Made by a program: the position numbers and the translations under genes. Positions 1-7,644 of a stretch of 16,151 nt of DNA are shown in pieces (position 1 is the stretch's first letter; every line of letters begins with the position of its first letter). This stretch comes from an uncultured Myxococcales bacterium (GTDB lineage Bacteria; Myxococcota_A; Polyangia; Polyangiales; Polyangiaceae): contig CALKVG010000185.1 in NCBI GenBank assembly GCA_937998045.1, positions 1-16,151 of the forward strand, in the 5' to 3' direction. Below the pieces are notes generated by a model. It was not told the DNA's origin. It did no database searches and worked only from the letters and a program-made list of their open reading frames with translations.

Positions 1-1
1 C

Positions 2-67
2 CGGAGCGCTCCGCAGGCTCCGTACGGCCCCGCGCCGAAGAGGAAGTCGCGCGGGCGGGCGAAGTAA
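2..67 (+). CDS. possible 3' end of an upstream gene (partial)
   Basis: The reading frame is open from the left edge to a TAA at 65-67 and gives 21 residues ending in a basic tail (APKRKSRGRAK). Third codon positions are almost all G or C, as in the real genes of this window, and the Pro/Ala/Lys/Arg composition fits the C-terminal tail of a bacterial protein. The segment is too short to assign a function, and a 66-base open frame can arise by chance in DNA this GC-rich. Frame 1 is also open here but has poorer codon use. Confidence 0.3.
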   Translation, partial: RSAPQAPYGPAPKRKSRGRAK

Positions 68-155
68 AGGCCACACCTGGATCTGGCGCGACCCAGACAA
101 ATGGCCAGCTCGGATCCGAAAGCTGCGGCAAAGTCCCGGGCGAGGGGCTTCCGAC

Positions 156-839
156 ATGACGGGCGCGCGGCTTGCTGTACGCTTGAGTCAGGGCGCCCGT
201 GTGCCCTCTCCACAGGGCGCGCACCTGCCAGCGATGACGACCGCCGCCTACGCCGCCTATACGGACGCATGCACGTTCTTCCTCGACGAGAACGGGGTCT
301 GCCTGCGCGTGGTCCTCACGCGACGGTCGCCAAACTCGGTCACCCTCGGCGGGCGGACGCGCGCGGACGCCGCCGATCGGTGCGTCGGAGCGCAGTACGT
401 CGCGTCGATCGACCGCAGGACCGCAGGTGGATTGGTCCCGATGCCGAGGGCCGGCGCGCCGCTGCTCTTTGCGTACATCGGCCCCGACGGGCGGATCGCC
501 GTGGTCCGGACAGGCCCCCTCGTACGCTTCGAGAACCTCGCCGAGCGCGAGACGATCGAGCCCGATGCGTACGAGATGGAGGAGAGCATGACGGCCCCGC
601 TCCGGCAGTCCGGGGAACGAGGCCGCGACCCCGCGACATGGGCGCCCGTCGGCTCGGCGCTCATCGCGGACATGGACGAGACGACCCTTCGTGGCTCGGT
701 GCCAGGCTGGACGGACGGCGAGCCCACCCTGCCCTTCGCGAGGATCCGTCGCTCGACCGCGAGCAGCGGGGACCCCGAACCCGTCACGGCCCGCGCTCCG
801 GGACGCGGGGGACCGCGCCGCGGCCCGGCCCGGCGCTAG
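156..839 (+). CDS. hypothetical protein
   Basis: I do not recognise the family. The 227-residue product has high G/C at third positions from about codon 27 on, which supports real coding. The centre (about residues 35-135) reads like a compact alpha/beta domain, with pieces such as CTFFLDENGVCLRVVLTRR and APLLFAYIGPDGRIAVVRTG, and includes three cysteines (residues 39, 49 and 76). The C-terminal 35 residues are Arg/Gly/Pro-rich and probably disordered. The ATG at 156 has a GAGGGG ribosome-binding site (142-147) eight bases upstream. An ATG at 234 (MTTAAYAAY) would give 201 residues and is where codon bias becomes strong, but it has no visible ribosome-binding site. There is no signal peptide or membrane segment. 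The TAG stop lies inside the left arm of an inverted repeat. Confidence 0.6.
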   Translation: MTGARLAVRLSQGARVPSPQGAHLPAMTTAAYAAYTDACTFFLDENGVCLRVVLTRRSPNSVTLGGRTRADAADRCVGAQYVASIDRRTAGGLVPMPRAGAPLLFAYIGPDGRIAVVRTGPLVRFENLAERETIEPDAYEMEESMTAPLRQSGERGRDPATWAPVGSALIADMDETTLRGSVPGWTDGEPTLPFARIRRSTASSGDPEPVTARAPGRGGPRRGPARR

Positions 840-891
840 AGCCGGTTTTACAAATGATCGCGGCGTTCCCCCAGCTGGAACCGGCTCTAGC
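835..891. repeat. perfect 13-bp inverted repeat
   Basis: The arms GCTAGAGCCGGTT (835-847) and AACCGGCTCTAGC (879-891) are exact reverse complements around a 31-base centre. The centre holds a competing 5-bp hairpin, GTTCC (865-869) with GGAAC (877-881), so two mutually exclusive folds are possible. The left arm includes the TAG stop of the preceding gene. The element could be a terminator without a T-run, a REP-like palindromic unit, or the ends of a tiny mobile element. No flanking direct repeat is evident. The structure is seen directly; its role is unknown. Confidence 0.6.
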
Positions 892-900
892 CTCCGCCGA

Positions 901-923
901 TCGTCGTGCCTCCGGCACGACGA
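901..923. terminator. GC-rich hairpin, candidate terminator
   Basis: A perfect 10-bp stem, TCGTCGTGCC paired with GGCACGACGA, has only a three-base loop (TCC, 911-913). It begins ten bases after the 13-bp inverted repeat and stands between the hypothetical gene and the ATP synthase operon. No T-run follows on either strand, so it is not a textbook intrinsic terminator; high-GC bacteria often use such stems with Rho or as mRNA 3' end protectors. It could also be a protein-binding site. Confidence 0.35.
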
Positions 924-1110
924 GTGACGGAGAGGCCACGGAGACGGTCTCGTGGGGGGCTGCCGCCCGCTATCGCGCCGCGATTGCTGGCTACGTAAGA
1001 ACCGAGCCATTTCGGCGGTCTCGCGCAGGTAGGCAAGGGACGCCGATGGACACGTGGGCGGTAGAGTGCTACTGGCCCCGGCGACTTCCCTCCCCTATCC
1101 ATCGGAACGC
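924..1110 (+). promoter_or_regulatory. presumed atp operon promoter/leader region
   Basis: This non-coding stretch lies between the hairpin at 901-923 and the first ATP synthase gene. It must hold the operon promoter if the operon starts here, but I see no convincing -35/-10 pair. A GTG at 1054 could extend the first atp gene upstream by 19 codons. I rejected it because the added residues do not resemble a b-type subunit N-terminus. A weak CGGAA lies just before the ATG at 1111. Confidence 0.35.
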
Positions 1111-1587
1111 ATGCTCCTCGCCACCCTCGGCGTCGCCACTGCTCCGCAGGCCATCAACGTCGACGTCGACCTGACGTTCGTCGTTCAGTTGGTGCTTTTC
1201 GTGGGCCTGACGCTCATCCTCAAGCCTGTCCTCTTCGACCCCATGCTCAAGCTCTTCGAGGAGCGCGAGAAGCGCATCGACGGAGCCAAGGTGCAGGCCC
1301 GCCGGATCGACGAAAAATCGGCGACCGCCCTCGCGAAGTACGAGGGAGAGATGGCGAAGGCCCGCGCCGCCGCCGCGGCCGAGCGGGAGAAGATCCGCGG
1401 CGAGGCGCTCCGGCGCGAGCAGGAGATCCTCGCCGGCGTGCGCGCAACTGCCGGAAAGGTCCTCGACGACGGCAAGCGCGCCGCGCAGGCCGAAGCCCAG
1501 CGCGCGCGCGCAGCCCTCAAGGCGGACGCGACGGCGATCGCGCGCGAGGTCGCGAGCCGTGTGCTCGGGCGGGAGGTGCAGCCGTGA
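1111..1587 (+). CDS. atpF': ATP synthase F0 subunit b' (b-type peripheral stalk)
   Basis: This 158-residue protein has one membrane helix near the N-terminus (about residues 22-41, FVVQLVLFVGLTLILKPVLF), then a long charged Ala/Glu/Arg-rich helix (45-150). This is the plan of F0 b subunits, which form the peripheral stalk holding F1 static against the rotor. The FEEREKRIDGA stretch right after the membrane helix is typical of b and b'. It is the shorter of two adjacent b-type genes, so a b/b' heterodimer is likely, as in many deltaproteobacteria, cyanobacteria and alphaproteobacteria. Which of the two is called b' is a convention here. Its TGA overlaps the GTG start of the next gene in a GTGA, suggesting coupled translation. 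The start at 1111 is chosen for the N-terminus; 1054 (GTG) is the alternative. Confidence 0.85.
   Translation: MLLATLGVATAPQAINVDVDLTFVVQLVLFVGLTLILKPVLFDPMLKLFEEREKRIDGAKVQARRIDEKSATALAKYEGEMAKARAAAAAEREKIRGEALRREQEILAGVRATAGKVLDDGKRAAQAEAQRARAALKADATAIAREVASRVLGREVQP
1571..1576 (+). promoter_or_regulatory. ribosome-binding site of atpF
   Basis: GGGAGG stands seven bases before the GTG at 1584 and supports that non-ATG start, which overlaps the stop codon of the upstream b' gene. Confidence 0.6.
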
Positions 1588-2375
1588 AGCGCCGACTGGT
1601 GCTGCTGGCGATGACGCTGGTCACGGCGTGGTCGCTCTGGGCCTGGGCACAGGAGGGGACGCGGCCTGGTCTGCGCACGACGCGTCCGCCGTCGCCGCCC
1701 GCTGCGCACGCCCAGCACGCGCAGGAAGGGGCCGCGCACGCCGACGGCACGTCTGCGGCTCCGCCGGAGCGTGGTCGAAAGCTCGGCGGAGCCGAGCGCG
1801 AGGAGAGCGAGGGTCCGAAGCCGCTCAACTGGACGGAGTTCGGCACCGACACGCCGCCGTACCTCGCCATGGTGATCAACTTCGCCATCCTCGCCGTGGG
1901 TTATTACGTCCTCGGCAAGAAGCCGATCGCCGCGGCGCTGCAGGCCCGCCGCGACGGCATCGCGAAGGAGATCGAAGAGGCCGCGCGCATGAAGGCGGAG
2001 GCCGAAGCCCGCGCGAAGGTGTACCAGGCGAAGCTCGAGAAGCTCGAGGACGAGGTCCGCACCGCGCGCGAGGGTCTGGTGCGCGCCGGCGAGGCCGAAC
2101 GCGACCGCATCGTCGCGGACGCGGAGGCCAAGGCCGAGCGCATGCGCAAGGACGCGGAGTTCCTCGTGGCGCAAGAGCTGAAGCAGATCCGGCAGGACCT
2201 GCTGCGAGACACGGTCGAGGTAGCCGTCACGGCGGCCGAGGAGGTCCTGCGCAAGCGCGTGTCCCACGCGGACCAGGAGCGCCTGGCCGAGGATTACCTC
2301 GCGGACCTCGGCGGCAAGAGAAGCCCCCCCGACAGCCTCCGCGTCCCGCGGCCCGAGGCAGGGGAGCCGTCATGA
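1584..2375 (+). CDS. atpF: ATP synthase F0 subunit b with signal-peptide-like extension
   Basis: This 263-residue peripheral stalk subunit is much longer than the usual 155-170. Residues 1-22 (MKRRLVLLAMTLVTAWSLWA then WA) look like a cleavable signal peptide, followed by a 60-residue Pro/Ala/His/Glu-rich linker. The family core then begins: one membrane helix (about 91-110, PPYLAMVINFAILAVGYYVL), the GKKPIAAALQARRDGIAKEI junction, and a long charged coiled coil to about 225. The C-terminus ends in a Pro-rich tail. Signal-like extensions on b are known from deltaproteobacteria; the long linker is unusual. It probably puts the processed N-terminus in the periplasm. It starts with GTG in a GTGA overlap with b', and its TGA overlaps the ATG of atpH. 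Confidence 0.9.
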   Translation: MKRRLVLLAMTLVTAWSLWAWAQEGTRPGLRTTRPPSPPAAHAQHAQEGAAHADGTSAAPPERGRKLGGAEREESEGPKPLNWTEFGTDTPPYLAMVINFAILAVGYYVLGKKPIAAALQARRDGIAKEIEEAARMKAEAEARAKVYQAKLEKLEDEVRTAREGLVRAGEAERDRIVADAEAKAERMRKDAEFLVAQELKQIRQDLLRDTVEVAVTAAEEVLRKRVSHADQERLAEDYLADLGGKRSPPDSLRVPRPEAGEPS

Positions 2376-2917
2376 GCGTGTCCATCGTCGCGCGTCGTTA
2401 CGCGCAGGCCCTCCTCGAGCTGGGGGTCGAGCAGGGGGACCTCGACAAGCTCGTCGAGGAGCTGAGCACCATCGCGAACGCCTGGAACAGCAGCCCCGAG
2501 CTCCGCAACGCGATCGAGAACCCCCTGGTGTCGCACGCCGCCAAGCGCGCGGTCATGCGCGAGCTCTCCGAGCAGATCGGGGCCAGCCCGACGACGCGCA
2601 ACGCGATGCTCCTCCTCATCGACCGCCGCCGCACGAAGACGCTCCCGTACATCGCGCGCACGCTCCGCGAGCTCGCCGACGCGCGCAAGGGCATCGTCCG
2701 CGCCGAGGTCACGACGGCCGTCGTCCTCGCCGACGCGTACTACGCTCGCCTGCAGTCGCAGCTCGAGAAGATGACCGGCAAGCGCGTCGTGGTCGACCGC
2801 GTCGTCGACCCGGACCTCATCGCCGGCGTCGTGACGCGCATCGGCGATCGCATCCTCGACGGCAGCCTGCGCACGCGGCTGCAGTCGCTCAAAGACTCCC
2901 TGATGCCAACGGCGTGA
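2372..2917 (+). CDS. atpH: ATP synthase F1 subunit delta (OSCP)
   Basis: This 181-residue protein has the normal length for delta. It begins with the family's N-terminal pattern (SIVARRYAQALLELGVEQGD) and continues through the six-helix N-terminal domain, including the NPLVSHAAKRAVMREL stretch. The C-terminal domain has the expected ending, VVDPDLIAGVVTRIGDRILD then GSLRTRLQSLK. Delta caps the top of alpha3-beta3 and binds the b/b' stalk. Its ATG overlaps the stop of atpF (ATGA), and AGGGGAG lies five bases upstream, so the two are probably translated together. The next gene, atpA, follows after 40 bases with its own ribosome-binding site. Confidence 0.95.
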   Translation: MSVSIVARRYAQALLELGVEQGDLDKLVEELSTIANAWNSSPELRNAIENPLVSHAAKRAVMRELSEQIGASPTTRNAMLLLIDRRRTKTLPYIARTLRELADARKGIVRAEVTTAVVLADAYYARLQSQLEKMTGKRVVVDRVVDPDLIAGVVTRIGDRILDGSLRTRLQSLKDSLMPTA

Positions 2918-2957
2918 ATCTCGCTCTTCACGCGACTTCCGAACGAAGGAACCGACG

Positions 2958-4622
<1,665 letters not shown>

Positions 4623-4641
4623 GGACGGGAACCACGCCGCC

Positions 4642-5541
4642 ATGCCGTCGCTCAAAGCCATTCGAAAGCGCATCGCCAGCACCAAAGCGACGCAGAAGAT
4701 CACGCGCGCCATGAAGATGGTCGCGGGCGCCCGCCTCACGCGCGCGCAGCAGCGCATCGTGGCGCTGCGCCCGTACGCCGTGAAGACGTCCGACGTCCTC
4801 CAGTCGGTCGCGCGGACGATGCGCGGCGCCGCGGACTCCAGCAACGAGTCGCCGCACCCGCTGCTCGCGCGACGACCGGAGAGCCGGGCGCTCGTCCTCG
4901 TGCTCTCGGCCGACCGCGGGCTCTGCGGAGCGCTCAACACGAACGTCAACAAGAACGCGGAGCGGATCTGGCGGGAGAAGGAAGCCGCCTCGATCGACGT
5001 GCGCTTCGCGACGCTCGGGCGGAAAGGCCGCGAGTACCTGACGCGCCGCAACGCGAACATCGTCCAGGACTTCCCGCGCATCTACGACGGCCTCGACCTC
5101 GACAAGGCGCGCATGGTGACGCGATGGCTCGTCCCGCGCTTCGAGAGGGGCGACGTCGACAGCGTCTACATCGTCTACAACGAGTTCAAGAGCGCGATCA
5201 CGCAGAAGGTGGTGCTCGAGCGCCTCCTCCCCGTGGTGCCAGAGGGCAACGGCGCCTCCCACGACGAGAAGGTCGCTCCGAGCGAGTTCATTTACGAGCC
5301 GAACCAGCCGGCCCTGCTCGAGCGCCTCGTCCCGATGTACGTCGAGATCAGCATCTACCGCGCGCTCCTCGAGAGCCAGGCGAGCTTCTTCGGCGCGCAG
5401 ATGACGGCGATGGACGCGGCGACGCGCAACGCGAAGGAAATGATCGCCAGGCTGACGCTCGAGTACAACCGCGCGCGTCAGGCGGCGATCACCAAGGAGC
5501 TGATGGAGATCATCGGCGGCGCCGAAGCGCTGAAGGACTGA
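4642..5541 (+). CDS. atpG: ATP synthase F1 subunit gamma
   Basis: Gamma is the central rotor shaft of F1. The 299-residue product has the family's two hallmarks: the N-terminal helix PSLKAIRKRIASTKATQKIT plus RAMKMVAGARL, and the C-terminal helix with EYNRARQAAITKELMEIIGG. The SADRGLCGALNTNVN stretch after the N-terminal helix is also conserved. Length is normal (about 285-300). It follows atpA by 19 bases with only a weak ribosome-binding site (GAGGACGGG, about 4621-4629). In most operons atpD and atpC come next; here the gene ends six bases from a converging minus-strand gene, so beta and epsilon are encoded elsewhere. Confidence 0.95.
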   Translation: MPSLKAIRKRIASTKATQKITRAMKMVAGARLTRAQQRIVALRPYAVKTSDVLQSVARTMRGAADSSNESPHPLLARRPESRALVLVLSADRGLCGALNTNVNKNAERIWREKEAASIDVRFATLGRKGREYLTRRNANIVQDFPRIYDGLDLDKARMVTRWLVPRFERGDVDSVYIVYNEFKSAITQKVVLERLLPVVPEGNGASHDEKVAPSEFIYEPNQPALLERLVPMYVEISIYRALLESQASFFGAQMTAMDAATRNAKEMIARLTLEYNRARQAAITKELMEIIGGAEALKD

Positions 5542-5547
5542 GCTCGT

Positions 5548-6243
5548 TCACCCGCCGAGCGTCGCGCAGAAGAGCAGCGAGCCGTCCGGGTCCGTCTCCG
5601 TCCACACCGCGCCGCCCTGCGCTCGCAGCGCGGCTTCCGCGAAGTACGTCCCGAGGGCGCGCATCGCCGCCTCGGGCGGGGTCGGCTCGCTCTCGTCGGT
5701 GGGACCCTGGCGCACGCGGATCGTCACGGTGGAGGCCCGGAGGTTGATCTCGATGCTGCCTCCGGTGCGCGCGTGGCGCAGGGCGCGCTCGAGAAGGCGG
5801 TCGAGGGCGCGCGAGAGCAAGTCGGCGTCGGCGCGCACGCTCTCCGAGTCGGCGTACCAGATCATGCGCACGCCGCGCGAGGCCGCCTCGGGGGCCGCGG
5901 CGCGTACGAGGCTGCCGAGCAGCGTCGAGACGTCGACTTCGGTCATCGACACGCGGCGCTCGCCCGACGCCAGCCGGAACGCGTCGGCCATGTCGGTGAC
6001 GATCCGGATAGCGCGCGAGTTGGCGGCGCGGCAGTCCTCGAGCGCGCCGCGCATCGACGACGACGCGTTCTTGCCCAGCTCGTCGAGGACGAAGTCGAGG
6101 TTCATCGAGATCGCCGCGAGCGGCGTCTTCAAGTCATGAGCCAGGAGCCCGGCGACGTCGTCGCGGGCCGCGTGGAGCTCGCCGGTCCGCATCGTACGTG
6201 GGCGCACGACGTTCAACGCTTCCGGCTTCATGCTCGCCGCCAT
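5548..6243 (-). CDS. histidine-kinase-like protein with degenerate ATPase domain
   Basis: This short protein (231 residues) has a dimerisation/histidine-acceptor region with a good H-box, LLAHDLKTPLAAIS, phospho-acceptor His36. A GHKL-like ATPase region follows (about 95-230). It looks catalytically damaged. The N-box reads ALDRLLERALRHA, with Arg where the Mg-binding Asn of NLLxNA should be (about residue 153). No DxGxG box is seen where VRQGPTDE occurs, and the G2 region is ALGTYFAEAAL. No sensor, PAS or membrane segment is present, so it is soluble. This could be a pseudokinase or a ChpT-like phosphotransferase. The ATG at 6243 has GAGGG (6252-6256) eight bases upstream; the ATG at 6258 (five residues longer) has none. 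It lies 44 bases downstream of the metalloprotease gene and may be co-transcribed. Confidence 0.75.
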   Translation of the reverse strand: MAASMKPEALNVVRPRTMRTGELHAARDDVAGLLAHDLKTPLAAISMNLDFVLDELGKNASSSMRGALEDCRAANSRAIRIVTDMADAFRLASGERRVSMTEVDVSTLLGSLVRAAAPEAASRGVRMIWYADSESVRADADLLSRALDRLLERALRHARTGGSIEINLRASTVTIRVRQGPTDESEPTPPEAAMRALGTYFAEAALRAQGGAVWTETDPDGSLLFCATLGG

Positions 6244-6287
6244 CCGGTGTGCCCTCATCGTGACGTACGGTCCGAGCCGTGAGGGGA

Positions 6288-6689
6288 TTAAGGCTGAAGT
6301 GAGAGCAGAACGGCGTCCTGCGCGGTGGCGGGCGCGGAGCGCGCTCGGTTGGACAGCGCAACCGTTACCCGGTCCCCGACGCGGGGCACAGGCAAGTCGC
6401 CGACCTGCTGGGTGATCCCTCCGACCGTGCCACCCCATGCCCGCACGTGCAGGACCTCCGGGCATGACCCGTTGCGGCATGCGCTCGGTGCGACGTCGAG
6501 CGTCGTCTGGAAGACGCCGCCCAGGTCGCAGGTCTGTACGGCGAGAACCGTGCCCAGCGCGTCGGCTCCGACCGGGACCGTCCCCGGAGCCGACCGGGCG
6601 GAAGCCGAATGCCCGGCCACGACAACGATCGCGACGAAGAGCGGGACGGCACTTCTCCGGCTGCGCCGGAGCGCGGTCGATGGCTTCAC
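6288..6689 (-). other. second unit of the metalloprotease ORF, possible separate secreted protein
   Basis: A GTG codon at 6689 (codon 282 of the long ORF) would start a 133-residue protein, MKPSTALRRSRRSAVPLFVA and onward, that has a complete signal peptide ending near GHSASA. Two or three cysteines follow (C335, C352, C357 of the long ORF). No ribosome-binding site is visible before this GTG. It may therefore be a fused domain, or an ancestral separate gene that lost the stop codon between them. The signal peptide in mid-protein is what points to two ancestral genes. Confidence 0.4.
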
Positions 6690-7532
6690 GAGCGCGCGTG
6701 CGGCCCGGCGCTGCGGCCGCGCCCGCGCCGCAGCCGCGACGGCGAGGAGCGCCGCCAGCGCGGCCCACGCATCCCACGCGCGCGTCCTGGCGCCGGCGAC
6801 GCTCGCGGGCCCGCATCCGCCGGAGCGCTGCGTCGAGCCCCCGTAGTCCTGCTCGATGCCGTCGACGTCGTCGGAGGAAGGCGCTCGAACGCTCGCGTCT
6901 CCGGGCATCGTGTAGGCGTACATCAGCGGGCCCGCCTCGTCGTGCACGTCGGCCAGCCCGAGCGAGTGGCCCGTCTCGTGCGCGACCACGTGCTGGAAGT
7001 CGAAACGCGGCTCGTCCTCGCCGGCGCCGTCGTCGCCGGACGACGACCCGTCGGTGGAGACCGGAGAGACATTCTTCCCTGCGCGCGCGCTCGCACCGAG
7101 GACCGCGAACGCGTGCTTACCGTTGATGACGATGTCGGCGTCGATGATCGCGCCGGTCGCCTCTTCGTAGCTCAGCACGGTCACCGCCAGCGCGCCGCCG
7201 GCGGCATCGAACCCGTGCGGAGCGAAGAGCACCGTGTTCTGTCCGTCCACGGCGATCTTCCCCTCGGACGAGCTGACCGTGCTCGATAGCGCCGGCGCTC
7301 CGCCCTGCCCGCTCCACGCACCGAGCGCCGCGGAGACCGCGTCCGCTCCGCCCGGGACCGCGGCGGCCACGGTCGGATCGACGACATACGAGACGCTGGG
7401 TTGCGTCCACTTCACCGGCAGGCCCGCGGTCGTGTGCTTCAACTCGAACGCCGTCGCGGTCGCCGACGAGAGCGTCAACCCGAGCAAAGCGCACACGAAT
7501 ACTGCCGCCGAACGACGTCGCTCGCCGTACAT
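6288..7532 (-). CDS. secreted matrixin-family metalloprotease with MYXO-CTERM-like tail, fused to a second domain
   Basis: Residues 1-28 form a signal peptide (FVCALLGLTLSSATATA). The catalytic domain (about 30-232) holds the zinc motif HETGHSLGLAD with H185, E186, H189 and probably D195 as third ligand, and a Met-turn LMY at M204. This is the matrixin/snapalysin-like metzincin pattern. Residues 237-276 (SGGCGP, a hydrophobic stretch around 254-270, then RPQRRAAR) resemble a MYXO-CTERM sorting tail, which normally ends a protein. Here the frame runs on into a second unit (282-414) with its own signal-peptide-like start and a conserved-looking VRAWGGTVGGITQQVGDLP segment. That unit resembles small domains found beside myxobacterial matrixins (from memory). 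The start is firm: AAGGAG five bases upstream. The gene lies 112 bases downstream of the NuoM-like gene on the same strand. Confidence 0.85.
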   Translation of the reverse strand: MYGERRRSAAVFVCALLGLTLSSATATAFELKHTTAGLPVKWTQPSVSYVVDPTVAAAVPGGADAVSAALGAWSGQGGAPALSSTVSSSEGKIAVDGQNTVLFAPHGFDAAGGALAVTVLSYEEATGAIIDADIVINGKHAFAVLGASARAGKNVSPVSTDGSSSGDDGAGEDEPRFDFQHVVAHETGHSLGLADVHDEAGPLMYAYTMPGDASVRAPSSDDVDGIEQDYGGSTQRSGGCGPASVAGARTRAWDAWAALAALLAVAAAARARPQRRAARALVKPSTALRRSRRSAVPLFVAIVVVAGHSASARSAPGTVPVGADALGTVLAVQTCDLGGVFQTTLDVAPSACRNGSCPEVLHVRAWGGTVGGITQQVGDLPVPRVGDRVTVALSNRARSAPATAQDAVLLSLQP

Positions 7533-7536
7533 CGGA

Positions 7537-7542
7537 CTCCTT
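7537..7542 (-). promoter_or_regulatory. ribosome-binding site of the metalloprotease gene
   Basis: On the minus strand AAGGAG lies four to five bases before the ATG at 7532, the strongest such site among the minus-strand genes. It fixes the start that gives the signal peptide. Confidence 0.65.
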
Positions 7543-7579
7543 CCGCGCCGCCCACGAGGCGGGCTGCCCCCTTCTCCCC

Positions 7580-7615
7580 TTAGCGAACGGCAGCGGCGTT
7601 GCGTTCTTTAGCGAA
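7580..7615. repeat. pair of 8-bp direct repeats upstream of the metalloprotease gene
   Basis: TTAGCGAA occurs at 7580-7587 and again at 7608-7615, 28 bases apart, inside the 112-base gap between the metalloprotease start and the NuoM-like stop. The AT-richer patch stands out from the surroundings. It could be a pair of operator half-sites or part of a promoter for the metalloprotease and kinase-like genes. Two 8-bp matches could also be chance. Confidence 0.3.
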
Positions 7616-7644
7616 AACGTTCACCCGGGAACGAAGCCACGCAC

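Noticed and set aside
1054..1110. GTG start adding 19 residues to the b' subunit
   Set aside because: The added residues do not look like a b-type N-terminus and there is no clear ribosome-binding site.
101..1174. 357-residue plus-strand open frame overlapping the hypothetical gene
   Set aside because: The composition is Arg-rich without motifs, and it crosses the inverted repeat and hairpin; the 156-839 frame has the better codon pattern.
6244..6816. N-terminal extension of the kinase-like ORF
   Set aside because: The extra residues are Arg/Gly-rich and lie inside the metalloprotease gene in another frame; a good ribosome-binding site supports the start at 6243.
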